Assembly (NCBI GenBank): GCA_964415295.1
Contig: CAYPYN010000001.1
Coordinates: 124,001 to 188,000, forward strand
DNA: 64,000 bases
Origin: SB21 sp964415295
GTDB lineage: Bacteria > CLD3 > SB21
Direction of reading: 5' to 3'
Of the stretch, positions 17,639 to 26,015 are shown in pieces. How positions within the stretch are numbered: position 1 is the stretch's first letter; every line of letters begins with the position of its first letter. The notes under the pieces were generated by a model. It did no database searches. It had not been told where the DNA came from and worked only from the letters and a program-made list of their open reading frames with translations. The translations under genes and the position numbers were made by a program.

Positions 17639-17875
17639 TTATTTCTTCTTTTCATCCGGATTGCAGATATCGCAGGCTTTATAACCTTCGCCCTTGGCTT
17701 TCTTGTATGTCTTGAACATTACCTTGTTCTCTTCTTTCATGTTCGCCGCATGGGAACAAGTGATCCGGTGCACCACTTTGGTTTCCGAGTTTCCGACAAA
17801 TGTCGGCTCTTTCTCGCCGCCGCCGCAGGACAGAAGGAATGTCAACATTACAAAGGAACACAATATGGTTTTCAT
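17639..17875 (-). CDS. Small lipoprotein with Ada-like metal-binding fold
   Basis: 78 residues from the ATG at 17875, chosen because a strong GAGGGG ribosome binding site lies six bases before it; a TTG at 17887 would add four residues. A lipoprotein signal (FVMLTFLLSCGG) places the mature N-terminus at Cys17. The rest resembles the metal-binding domain of Ada: FVGNSETKVVHRITCSHA ... KKAKGEGYKACDIC, where a GNSxTKVxHxxxC block and a final CxxC could hold a zinc or other metal. Such one-domain proteins are common next to unrelated genes and have no known role. It is four bases upstream of the rhomboid start; a link between the two is speculation. Confidence 0.8.
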   Translation of the reverse strand: MKTILCSFVMLTFLLSCGGGEKEPTFVGNSETKVVHRITCSHAANMKEENKVMFKTYKKAKGEGYKACDICNPDEKKK

Positions 17876-17951
17876 GAATCCCCTCAAAATTGATTTTCAA
17901 CTCGTCAAATGTATCTAATTTGGGCCTCTTTTTCCAATGACTTTTTACTAA

Positions 17952-20066
17952 CTACCCGACCTGGCCCAATCCCAGTTTCTCATGATATTCTTTCATAAAT
18001 TTTTTCTTCACAGTCGCATTTTCGGTGCTTCGGAGCTGCGGATCTCTCTTTACCAGCTCAAAGGCGTCCTGCCGCGCCGTCTTCAGGATCTCCTTATCGT
18101 AGACAATATGCGCCATTTTGAGTTCCGGCAGACCCGACTGTTTGGTTCCGAAAAACTCCCCCGGCCCACGCAGTTTCAGATCCTCTTCCGCGATCCGGAA
18201 TCCGTCCGTGGTCTCTTCCATGATCTTCACGCGCGCCATATTTTCATCGGCTAATTCATCTTTAGCTATCATCAGAATGCAATAGGACTGTTCCCCGCCT
18301 CGCCCGACGCGTCCGCGTAACTGATGCAGCTGCGTCAGACCGAACCTTTCGGCATGCTCGATCAGCATGATCGTCGCGTTGGGCACGTTGACGCCGACCT
18401 CGATGACCGTTGTGCTGACCAGAATCTGCATTTCCTGTTTTTTGAATCGGGCCATCACGTCCTGTTTCTCGGCGCTTTTCATTCGCCCGTGCAGAAGCCC
18501 CAGCCTCAGATCCGGAAATATTTTTTTGGAAAGGTATTCAAAGGCCTCCGTGGCCGCTTTCAGATCGGATTTTTCAGATTCTTCGATCAGCGGATACACG
18601 ATGTAACTCTGCCGCCCTTTTTGTATTTCCGCACGAATAAATTCGTAGATCTTCTTTCTCGCGTCTTCCTTCCTCGAGACGGTTTTGATCGGCTTTCGTC
18701 CGGACGGCAATTCTCCGATAACGGAAATGTCGAGATCTCCGTAAACTGCCATGGCCAGGGTACGGGGAATCGGCGTTGCCGTCATAACAAGCACATCCGG
18801 ATAAATACCTTTGGCCACCGCTTTCTGCCTAATTTCCGCTCTCTGCATGACGCCGAAGCGATGCTGTTCGTCGATAACGATAAACCCCAACTTGGCGAAC
18901 GTTACGTGCTCCTGAAAAATAGCATGCGTACCCACCACGATATCGGCCTCATGATGTTCGATCTCATGCAATACTTTTTCCCGCTCCGATTTCTTCTGAC
19001 CGCCTTTGAGTAAGGCGACGCGGATATTCATACCCCACAGGTATTCCTGCAGAACATAATAATGCTGCTCGGCCAGAATCTCCGTCGGCGCCATGAATGC
19101 GGTTTGATATCCGTTCTCAACGGCAATCAGAATGGCCAGCAAAGCTACGACGGTCTTGCCGCTGCCGACATCGCCCTGGATGAGGCGGTTCATGCAATGG
19201 GGCGATTTCATATCCGCGTGTATCTCGCGCAGGACTTTTTTCTGTTCCTCCGTCAATTGGAACGGCAGCCTGGCGATCAGCTCTTTGGTCTTTTCGCCAA
19301 CCTGCGAGAAGGTAATACCTTTTTGTTCGGCAACGATCCTGTTTTTTCGGAAGGCCATCATCAGCTGCAGATAAAAAAGTTCTTCAAATTTGATGCGCTC
19401 CTGAGCCTTGGCGAGATTATCCTCCGATAACGGGAAATGGATCTGACGATAAGTAGCCTGAATGGAAAGTAATTTATTCTTTTCGATGACCGTCCGCGGC
19501 AAGGTTTCATCGATCTCGTCAGTGAGTTCCAGGAGCGGCTTGATCAATTTTCGAAACCCGCGGCTGTCGAGCCATTTTTTGCGTAGGGCCTCGCCGGACG
19601 GATAAACGGGAATGATCGCTCCGGTATGCAGAAAATTGTCCTCCTCCTCGCTCTCCAGTCTGTCGAATTCCGGATGCGTGATCTGAAGTTCACGATTGTA
19701 AAATTCGATCTTGCCGTACGCCGCCAGGATATCTCCGGACTCAAAGGCTTTTTCGTAAAATTGCGCGCCCTGGAACCAAACCAGGTTGATCGACCCCGTA
19801 TCGTCGGATAAGATCAGTCGGAAGCGCGATCCCCAGCCTTTACGGTTCTTGATCAGGGCGAAATTTTCCACGCGTCCGACCACCGTCGCCGCTTCGTGCA
19901 GTCGGAGGTCTTTGATCGCCGAAACGTGCGAGCGGTCGAGATAACGGCGGGGAAAATAGTTCAGTAGATCCCACAGCGTAAATACGCCGATGTCATTCAA
20001 AACCTCCGCCCTTTTGGGGCCGATTCGGGGAAGAAATTGCACTTCGGCATTAAGATCACGGATCAT
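17952..20066 (-). CDS. recG: ATP-dependent DNA helicase RecG
   Basis: 704 residues, the full length for RecG. The N-terminal wedge/OB domain (LPRIGPKRAEVLNDIGVFTLWDLL, FPRRYLDRS) is followed by helicase motifs: Walker A GDVGSGKTVVA, the DEQHRFGVMQR box, TATPIPRTLA, STTVIEVGVNVP and the QLRGRVGRG segment. The C-terminal end (LRGPGEFFGTKQSGLPELKMA) contains the branch-migration region. RecG reverses stalled replication forks and processes Holliday junctions and D-loops. It is the first gene of the long minus-strand run, with a 216-base gap to the divergent receiver gene at 20282. The ATG at 20066 gives the expected N-terminus, although no ribosome binding site is obvious. Confidence 0.97.
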   Translation of the reverse strand: MIRDLNAEVQFLPRIGPKRAEVLNDIGVFTLWDLLNYFPRRYLDRSHVSAIKDLRLHEAATVVGRVENFALIKNRKGWGSRFRLILSDDTGSINLVWFQGAQFYEKAFESGDILAAYGKIEFYNRELQITHPEFDRLESEEEDNFLHTGAIIPVYPSGEALRKKWLDSRGFRKLIKPLLELTDEIDETLPRTVIEKNKLLSIQATYRQIHFPLSEDNLAKAQERIKFEELFYLQLMMAFRKNRIVAEQKGITFSQVGEKTKELIARLPFQLTEEQKKVLREIHADMKSPHCMNRLIQGDVGSGKTVVALLAILIAVENGYQTAFMAPTEILAEQHYYVLQEYLWGMNIRVALLKGGQKKSEREKVLHEIEHHEADIVVGTHAIFQEHVTFAKLGFIVIDEQHRFGVMQRAEIRQKAVAKGIYPDVLVMTATPIPRTLAMAVYGDLDISVIGELPSGRKPIKTVSRKEDARKKIYEFIRAEIQKGRQSYIVYPLIEESEKSDLKAATEAFEYLSKKIFPDLRLGLLHGRMKSAEKQDVMARFKKQEMQILVSTTVIEVGVNVPNATIMLIEHAERFGLTQLHQLRGRVGRGGEQSYCILMIAKDELADENMARVKIMEETTDGFRIAEEDLKLRGPGEFFGTKQSGLPELKMAHIVYDKEILKTARQDAFELVKRDPQLRSTENATVKKKFMKEYHEKLGLGQVG

Positions 20067-20167
20067 TTGATATATCTACTTGATTTGTATGTACTTCAAT
20101 GATACTCTCAAGTGTAATTTTTCGTTTACACATTCATGATTTTAATAAAATACTTATGACTAATCAA

Positions 20168-20196
20168 TTGATTTTACTGAACCGTTACCTTACATT
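20168..20196 (+). promoter_or_regulatory. Candidate sigma70-type promoter for the receiver gene
   Basis: TTGATT and TACATT are separated by 17 bases, in the same form as the tRNA-Asn promoter. The predicted transcript would begin near 20203, about 80 bases before the start of the receiver gene. Confidence 0.4.
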
Positions 20197-20281
20197 GGGA
20201 ATGCCAATTTTTTTGATTTTTTTGTTTACCAGCCGCGGTTCAGGAAATTAATCTCAACATATAGAATTCTAGTATGTACGT

Positions 20282-20677
20282 ATGACTAAAACCGATCCAA
20301 AGAACCACACCATCATGGTGGTAGATGACGAAGACGAAGTTCGTGAAATGATACGGCGCATCCTTCGTTTTTCTCAGTTCAATGTCATCGAGGCCCGCGA
20401 CGGCTTTGAAGGTATGGAAATGGCCTTGACGCACAAGCCGGATCTTATCACGCTCGATATCATGATGCCGGGTAAGGACGGTATCAAGTTATGCGAGGAA
20501 CTCAAATCCAACCCTTTGACAAAAGACATTCCGATCATTGTTCTAACCGTGGCCGGCAGTCGGAAAAAGGTAATGAATGCGGGCGCCGATCATTATATGA
20601 ATAAGCTCTTCTCCATCGACGAATTCGTCAAGGTCATCCATAATCTGCTTAAGAAAAGATCTTCAGCGGTCAACTAG
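20282..20677 (+). CDS. Stand-alone response regulator receiver protein
   Basis: 131 residues forming only a receiver domain. The acidic pocket (VVDDEDE), phosphoacceptor Asp59 (ITLDIMMPGKDG), switch Thr89 (IIVLTV) and conserved Lys108 are present, so phosphorylation is likely. The residue after the lysine is Leu rather than the almost invariant cis-Pro (GADHYMNKLFS), a small departure that could change the fold of that loop. With no output domain it probably acts by protein-protein contact, like CheY or Spo0F. No histidine kinase adjoins it. The gene ends inside the 3' end of the convergent Rsm22 gene, overlapping by eight bases. Confidence 0.9.
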   Translation: MTKTDPKNHTIMVVDDEDEVREMIRRILRFSQFNVIEARDGFEGMEMALTHKPDLITLDIMMPGKDGIKLCEELKSNPLTKDIPIIVLTVAGSRKKVMNAGADHYMNKLFSIDEFVKVIHNLLKKRSSAVN

Positions 20678-21830
20678 AACGGTTGACACGAACCACGCGC
20701 GTTTCTTTTTCTATCAATCTCAATTCTTTCTTTTCAACCCATCCGGATATCTCGGCTATTCCGTAACGCGTCAGATCATCAAACGCCTCATTCCCCGGAT
20801 TGTCGTCCCTGTTATTCTTCTGGCACTCGCATCTCCCGTGGTCGTTGCATACAAATAATCGGCGACGGCCCTTTTCTTTGAGAATTTCACTGACGACACG
20901 AAATTGTCCGCGGAAATCTCTTTGCGGAAAAAGAAAATCCGCCAGATGGGTATCTTTCCGAGACAGGATAAGGTAAGAGAATTTGAGCGATTTGCGAATA
21001 TGACCGATCATTTCGTCGAGGACGCCAATGAATGCCGGGCGTTCCCAATCCATGTCATGATGGCACCAATCGTCCTCCTGCTTCAGCGCCGGGCAGGGAT
21101 TCTGCGTAAAACAAGGCGCATAAACGAACCAGCCATTTTGAACCACACGGTCCCGAAACTGCAGCAATCTTCTGGATGATTCTTTCAGAGCCGGCTCTAT
21201 CAGAATGACAAAGCCGTCGGGATGCAAGAACTTTTCAGCCAGATTCAATAGATTTTGTTCGCCGCCGCCGGCCAACTCATTCATGACATTGCCGCCGGTG
21301 ATGAGATGGAACGTATCCGAAACGGTTACGGGATCTTCCAGATCTTTGATGGACGTCTGCAGTGTATCCAAACCTCCGACACGGCTGTGAAATTTTTCCA
21401 GGATGCGCAGCGCCAGGGACGAACGGTCCCACGCGGTAAAACGTATCCGGTTATCGGGATATAACGCCTGCAGCCACAATGACATTCCGTAGATCATAGT
21501 ACCCGTACCGCTTCCAATATCCAAAACGTTCATGTTTCGGTTGGTCTTGAAAAAACCGGAACGGTCAATTTCATCCAGGGGGTGGTAAATCTTCAAGAGG
21601 TTGCATGTGGTGTAATACAATAGATAGGCATCGCAGATGGCCGGATCGTTCAGATACGGACCGGAAATGAACTCCTCCCTTTCCTTCTTTTTCTTCAAAC
21701 CTTTTGACATTTCGGCAATGGTCGCGGCAAAGGGTTTGAGCTTTTTTGGAATGGGATCTTCGAGAGGAATATCAAAATAAGATTCTAATGCCGAGAGGTA
21801 AGACGGTGGAAGGAGGAGCTTTTTGTTCAT
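20670..21830 (-). CDS. Rsm22/METTL17-type SAM-dependent methyltransferase-like protein
   Basis: 386 residues. A SAM-binding fold is clear: VLDIGSGTGTMIYGMSLWL (motif I), FTAWDRSSLAL, then GGNVMNEL and PDGFVILIEPALKESSR. The second half carries the Rsm22 signature: CFTQNPCPALKQEDDWCHHD followed by KSLKFSYLILSRKD. In the mitochondrial relative METTL17 the conserved cysteines hold a 4Fe-4S cluster and the protein helps small-subunit ribosome assembly. Cysteines here at the CFTQNPC and WCHH sites could do the same. A further CNDHGRCEC group near the C-terminus is extra. Whether it methylates rRNA is uncertain even for well-studied members. It is convergent with the receiver gene and upstream of nothing on its strand except serS. 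Confidence 0.8.
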   Translation of the reverse strand: MNKKLLLPPSYLSALESYFDIPLEDPIPKKLKPFAATIAEMSKGLKKKKEREEFISGPYLNDPAICDAYLLYYTTCNLLKIYHPLDEIDRSGFFKTNRNMNVLDIGSGTGTMIYGMSLWLQALYPDNRIRFTAWDRSSLALRILEKFHSRVGGLDTLQTSIKDLEDPVTVSDTFHLITGGNVMNELAGGGEQNLLNLAEKFLHPDGFVILIEPALKESSRRLLQFRDRVVQNGWFVYAPCFTQNPCPALKQEDDWCHHDMDWERPAFIGVLDEMIGHIRKSLKFSYLILSRKDTHLADFLFPQRDFRGQFRVVSEILKEKGRRRLFVCNDHGRCECQKNNRDDNPGNEAFDDLTRYGIAEISGWVEKKELRLIEKETRVVRVNRSS

Positions 21831-21895
21831 CGGCGTACGTCAGGTCATCCTTTATTGTTTTTCTAACTCAGGCCCGTCGATTCATCGCATGAAAG

Positions 21896-23164
21896 CTAAT
21901 GCGACTTGATGATATCCATGCCCATGTACTTGCGCAACACTTTGGGTACGACGATCGTTCCTTCATCGGTCTGATAATTCTCAAGTATCGCTGATACGAT
22001 ACGCGGCAGAGCCAGACCCGAACCGTTCAGCGTATGCACAAATTCCGGCTTGCCCCCGGCGTCTTTGAACTTGATATTCATCCGCCGCGCCTGGAATGAT
22101 TCAAAATTACTGCACGAAGAAACCTCCAGCCACCGCTGCTGACCTGCCGACCAAACTTCCAGATCGTATTTCTTCGTCTGGGTAAAACCCATGTCACCCT
22201 TACACATCAGGAGCACACGGTAGGGCAGTTCCAGTTCCTGCAAAAGCTTTTCCGCATCGGTGCGCAGGCTTTCGAGTTCGTCATATGACGTATCGGGATG
22301 AACAAATTTCACCAATTCCACTTTATCAAATTGATGCAGACGATTGAGCCCCCGAACGTCTTTGCCGTACGAACCCGCTTCACGGCGGAAACACGGCGTG
22401 TAAGCGGCATATTTGATCGGCAACTGCTCGGCCTTCAGAATTTGTTGACGGTGGATATTGGTCACCGGCACTTCCGCCGTTGGAACGAGATAGAATTCGT
22501 CCCTCGTCACGACGTACATCTGGTCTTCTTTGTCCGGCAATTGTCCCGTACCGGTCGCGCTGTCGGCATTGACCACCACGGGCGGCTGAACTTCCTTATA
22601 GCCGTGTTCGCCGGCCTTATCGAGGAAAAAATTGATCAGCGCGCGCTGCAGCTTCGCGCCGGGACCTTTATAAACCGGAAATCCCGCGCCGGCGATCTTC
22701 ACGCCCGTCGCAAAATCGATCAGGTCCAGTTTTTCAACCAGTTCCCAGTGCGGCTTCAATTGAAAATCGGCTTTCGGCAATTCGCCCCAGGTAAAAACGG
22801 TCTTATTATCTTCCGGCGTGCCTCCATCCGGAACGGACGGATGCGGAATATTGGGCACCGTAAGCAAAAGCTGGTTCAAATTCGTTTCGGCAATCTTCTG
22901 CTGTTCATCAAGTGTCTTGATCTCATCTCCTACCGTCTTCATCTCCGCGACCATCGCATCGGCATTCTGACCGGCTTTTTTCATTTTCGCGATCTCTTCG
23001 GAAGCTTTGTTACGACGCGCTTTTTTCTCTTCAACTTTCAGAATGATCGCTTTGCGTTCGTCGTCAAACTTCACCAGCGAGTCAAAATCTACTTCAAATT
23101 TTTTCTCTTTGGCCGCTTTTTTTACGAGTTCCAGATTCTCACGGATAAATTTCAGATCCAGCAT
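21896..23164 (-). CDS. serS: Serine--tRNA ligase
   Basis: 422 residues from the ATG at 23164, preceded by a GAGG ribosome binding site; upstream in-frame codons to 23281 are not typical of the family. The N-terminal part (MLDLKFIRENLELVKKAA, then a long coiled coil with EKKARRNKASEEIAKMKKAG) is the tRNA-binding arm. The class II core follows: motif 2 TPCFRREAGSYGKDVRGLNRLHQF, with FRREAG as the key block, and motif 3 HTLNGSGLALPRIVSAILENYQ, with G-x-A-x-P-R. It charges tRNA-Ser in the cytoplasm. A TTGATT-17-TATCAT promoter lies 40-68 bases upstream, divergent from the TPR/PAS sensor gene. Confidence 0.97.
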   Translation of the reverse strand: MLDLKFIRENLELVKKAAKEKKFEVDFDSLVKFDDERKAIILKVEEKKARRNKASEEIAKMKKAGQNADAMVAEMKTVGDEIKTLDEQQKIAETNLNQLLLTVPNIPHPSVPDGGTPEDNKTVFTWGELPKADFQLKPHWELVEKLDLIDFATGVKIAGAGFPVYKGPGAKLQRALINFFLDKAGEHGYKEVQPPVVVNADSATGTGQLPDKEDQMYVVTRDEFYLVPTAEVPVTNIHRQQILKAEQLPIKYAAYTPCFRREAGSYGKDVRGLNRLHQFDKVELVKFVHPDTSYDELESLRTDAEKLLQELELPYRVLLMCKGDMGFTQTKKYDLEVWSAGQQRWLEVSSCSNFESFQARRMNIKFKDAGGKPEFVHTLNGSGLALPRIVSAILENYQTDEGTIVVPKVLRKYMGMDIIKSH

Positions 23165-23203
23165 GGTTTCCTCATCGTTAAAAATTAATTCCCGAACTGT
23201 GCC

Positions 23204-23232
23204 ATGATAATGAAAACGGCTATGAAAATCAA
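23204..23232 (-). promoter_or_regulatory. Candidate promoter for serS
   Basis: On the minus strand TTGATT (23227-23232) and TATCAT (23204-23209) are spaced by 17 bases, about 40 bases before the serS start. The position within a divergent intergenic region supports it. Confidence 0.5.
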
Positions 23233-23329
23233 TGATGGTTGCCGTAATTCGGTGAAAATACGTATTGCTATTTGAATACAAAAATCCAAAATTATGTGGT
23301 TGTTCTCTCTCAGCTCAGTTCGGTTCATC

Positions 23330-25801
23330 ATGAAATTCAATCATTACATGCTCCTTCTGCTTGGTAAGTGGCTCCTTTTGGGGATTCCGGCCTTCTCTCA
23401 AACCTCGACCGACAGCCTTTTCCAATCATTGGATCAGCAGCTATCCAAACACAAAACAGGAGAAGCCGCCGAGACGCTGATCCGAATTGGGAATGAACTT
23501 CATCGTCTTGATCCCGTGGCCGCCGTTAAAACGCTTCGCCGTGCCGCGTCAATGGCCGAGAAAAACGGTAATGCCTACGTCCTCGGCAAAGCCTACTCCA
23601 TGCTGGGAAATATCTACTATGACCAGCGTCTGTACTCTTTGGCCATGGAATTTCAGATCAAGTGTTACCAATTATATGAAGACGCCGGCTTTAGCGATTC
23701 GCTGGGTTACGTTTTTATAGACATTGGGAATATTTACTACGCACGCGAACTCCTGGACTTGCCGTATCAGTATTACCGAAAATCGGAACAGATTTTTTCG
23801 AAGACCGATAACCTTTGGGGCCTTGCCGTAGCCAATAACAACCTGGCTCTCATCAAACAACGTTCGGCCGATCTTGATTCGGCTGTTTACTTCTTTACGA
23901 TCGCCCTGAATTACCGCCAGGAGATGAATAATCCTTTTGTGTTGGCTCATTCGTACCGGTACCTCGGTGTGATCCAGCAGAAGAAAAAGAATTACCAGGG
24001 AGCGGCTCAGTACTTCCGGGATGCTGAAGAACACGCATTGGCCTCCTTGAAAATGAAAACCGATTCTTACTCGCAGGCGCAAATCCGTTCCGTCTTAGCT
24101 GATATCCATCGGTCTTCCGGAAGCCTTCATACGGACTTGAGAAATTATGAAAGTGCCAAAGCCAGCTACCTCGAAGCCCTAAATATTCATCAGGACTTTC
24201 TTCGTGACGATAATATCATAAGCGATATCTACCTGAACCTCGCCGACGTGTACCGTCTTGACAAACAATGGGTTCCTGCTGAATCGTACGCCATGAAAGG
24301 ACTCGCGCTCGCGGAAAAACTCAACCGAAACGAACGAAAAATGCAGGCCTTTGTAGTGCTGATTTCATTATATGAGGATCAGGCGCGTGCAGATAAGGCC
24401 ATCCGGTATATCCGGGCCTATCGCGAAGCCTCTCAGCAGGAATCCGATCCCAATAAACTCGAAAAACTCGCTAATCTCCAATCCCTGCTCCGGGATTATG
24501 AGATTCAGAAACAACTGGAACACTCCGAACAAGCCGTTCGCCAAAGGAATACGGAGAACACCGTTCTTCTGGCCGTCATAGGATTTCTGGTGCTGGTCGC
24601 GTTAGGCATTTATCGCCACTTCCGCATACGTGTGAGGAACAGCGTCCTGCTGGAGCAGAAAAATGCGTTGATCACCAACCAGGCCGCCGAACTGGAAAAT
24701 CAGAAAAAAATCCTCGAGTTGCAGATCGAAGAGCGGAAGAAGATTGAATTTGAGGCCCGGAAACTTTTTACCGCGATCGAGCAAAGCGCCAACACCGTCA
24801 TTATTACCGGTCTGGATGGCCGCATCGAATATGTCAATCCCAAGTTCTCTTTTGTTACGGGCTATACACCGGCCGAGGTGATCGGAAAAAATCCGCGCAT
24901 TCTGAAAAGCAAATCGAAAAGACCCGAAGACTATAAAGAACTTTGGGAAACCGTTCTGGCGGGACGGGTTTGGAAAGGGGTTTTTCTTAATGTCAAAAAG
25001 GACGGGACGGAGTACTGGGAAGAAACGACCATAACACCCGTAAAAAACCCGGAAGGGACCGTCGAACATTTCATAGCGATAAAGGAAGATATCACCGACC
25101 GCAAACGCACCGAAGAAGCGCTGAGGTTGAACGAGACGCGGCTCAACTCGTTATTGGAACTCTCACAGGGATCCCAGCTACTAAGCGAAGAGGAAATCGT
25201 CCGCGAAGCCATTGACGACGCGATCCAGGTTACCGAAAGCATAACCGGATACTGCTGCATTGTCAATCCCGATCGTACTTTCGGTGAACCCGTTATCCGG
25301 TCCGCAGGTGATTTTCCTTACGGCAATTTTGACCCGACGTCCTTGAACGAAACACTACAGACTTGCTCCCGCACCTCTCAAACGGTCTTGAATAACCAAG
25401 GGGCGGACCCCTCTCTTCAAAGACACCTGGCCGTGCCGGTCATGGATAGCGGCGAAACTCGCATCATCATGGGCGTACTTGACAAACCGGCCAATTACGA
25501 CGAATCCGATGTCCGCCAGATGCAGTTGATCGCCGGAGATATCTGGAAGATCATACTTCGGAAGAGACTCGAATTGGAAAAAGAAAAGATCATCCGTGAT
25601 CTGCAGGAAGCCCTGGCCAAGGTCAAAACGCTGAGCGGGCTTTTGCCCATATGCGCCTCGTGCAAAAAGGTTCGCGACGATCAGGGATATTGGCATCAGA
25701 TCGAAAACTATATAGCCACACACAGCGAAGTCGACTTCAGCCATTCTATCTGTAAGGACTGCCAGCATAAACTGTATCCTGAATTATTCAATGATGATTA
25801 A
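23330..25801 (+). CDS. TPR-PAS-GAF membrane sensor with C-terminal cysteine motif
   Basis: 823 residues from the ATG at 23330 (a signal sequence, KWLLLGIPAFSQ, follows; upstream codons to 23294 look spurious). The order is about seven tetratricopeptide repeats (residues 40-380, periplasmic), a membrane helix (410-429), a coiled coil (435-478), a PAS/PAC domain (478-592, VIITGLDGRIEYVNPKFSFVTGY), a GAF-like domain (about 608-755), a second coiled coil, and a tail with paired cysteines 775/778 and 808/811 (LPICASCKKVRDDQGYWHQ ... SICKDC). I know this tail from receiver and PAS proteins of other bacteria, but not its function; it could bind zinc. There is no kinase, cyclase or DNA-binding domain, so the output is unclear. 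It is transcribed alone, divergent from serS. Confidence 0.85.
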   Translation: MKFNHYMLLLLGKWLLLGIPAFSQTSTDSLFQSLDQQLSKHKTGEAAETLIRIGNELHRLDPVAAVKTLRRAASMAEKNGNAYVLGKAYSMLGNIYYDQRLYSLAMEFQIKCYQLYEDAGFSDSLGYVFIDIGNIYYARELLDLPYQYYRKSEQIFSKTDNLWGLAVANNNLALIKQRSADLDSAVYFFTIALNYRQEMNNPFVLAHSYRYLGVIQQKKKNYQGAAQYFRDAEEHALASLKMKTDSYSQAQIRSVLADIHRSSGSLHTDLRNYESAKASYLEALNIHQDFLRDDNIISDIYLNLADVYRLDKQWVPAESYAMKGLALAEKLNRNERKMQAFVVLISLYEDQARADKAIRYIRAYREASQQESDPNKLEKLANLQSLLRDYEIQKQLEHSEQAVRQRNTENTVLLAVIGFLVLVALGIYRHFRIRVRNSVLLEQKNALITNQAAELENQKKILELQIEERKKIEFEARKLFTAIEQSANTVIITGLDGRIEYVNPKFSFVTGYTPAEVIGKNPRILKSKSKRPEDYKELWETVLAGRVWKGVFLNVKKDGTEYWEETTITPVKNPEGTVEHFIAIKEDITDRKRTEEALRLNETRLNSLLELSQGSQLLSEEEIVREAIDDAIQVTESITGYCCIVNPDRTFGEPVIRSAGDFPYGNFDPTSLNETLQTCSRTSQTVLNNQGADPSLQRHLAVPVMDSGETRIIMGVLDKPANYDESDVRQMQLIAGDIWKIILRKRLELEKEKIIRDLQEALAKVKTLSGLLPICASCKKVRDDQGYWHQIENYIATHSEVDFSHSICKDCQHKLYPELFNDD

Positions 25802-25870
25802 GCCTCCAGAATCTTCTATCGTCTTTATAAAATCTTTATACTTGTAGCCCACTTCTTAATGCCCCTTTGA

Positions 25871-25899
25871 TTGCCACGGCTGTCTACAGATGCTATATT
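25871..25899 (+). promoter_or_regulatory. Candidate promoter of the kup operon
   Basis: TTGCCA, 17 bases, TATATT. The predicted start near 25906 falls at the ribosome binding site of the 27-residue peptide gene, giving a very short leader. Confidence 0.5.
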
Positions 25900-25916
25900 A
25901 GATCCGGGAGGGCGGT

Positions 25917-26000
25917 ATGGCAAGCTTAGTCCAAACCATTATCGTTTCAATCACGTTTCTCTATTTCTATGCGTTTTACAGATCCCTGCGAAAACGCTGA
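25917..26000 (+). CDS. 27-residue single-helix membrane peptide upstream of kup
   Basis: The reading frame runs ATG to TGA over 84 bases: MASLVQTIIVSITFLYFYAF then YRSLRKR. A strong GGGAGGG ribosome binding site is 4-10 bases before the ATG, better than that of kup itself, and a promoter-like TTGCCA-17-TATATT lies just upstream. The peptide would form one membrane helix of about 18 residues with a positively charged C-terminal tail facing the cytoplasm. Its size and position recall KdpF, the 29-residue subunit of the Kdp potassium pump, though I see no convincing sequence match. It ends 15 bases before the kup ATG, so translation may be coupled. Function is unknown; a regulatory or stabilising subunit of Kup is a hypothesis. 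Confidence 0.55.
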   Translation: MASLVQTIIVSITFLYFYAFYRSLRKR

Positions 26001-26015
26001 TACTTATTGGCGCAA

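Noticed and set aside
22298..23188. 296-codon open frame antisense to serS
   Set aside because: Opposite the conserved synthetase core and coiled coil.
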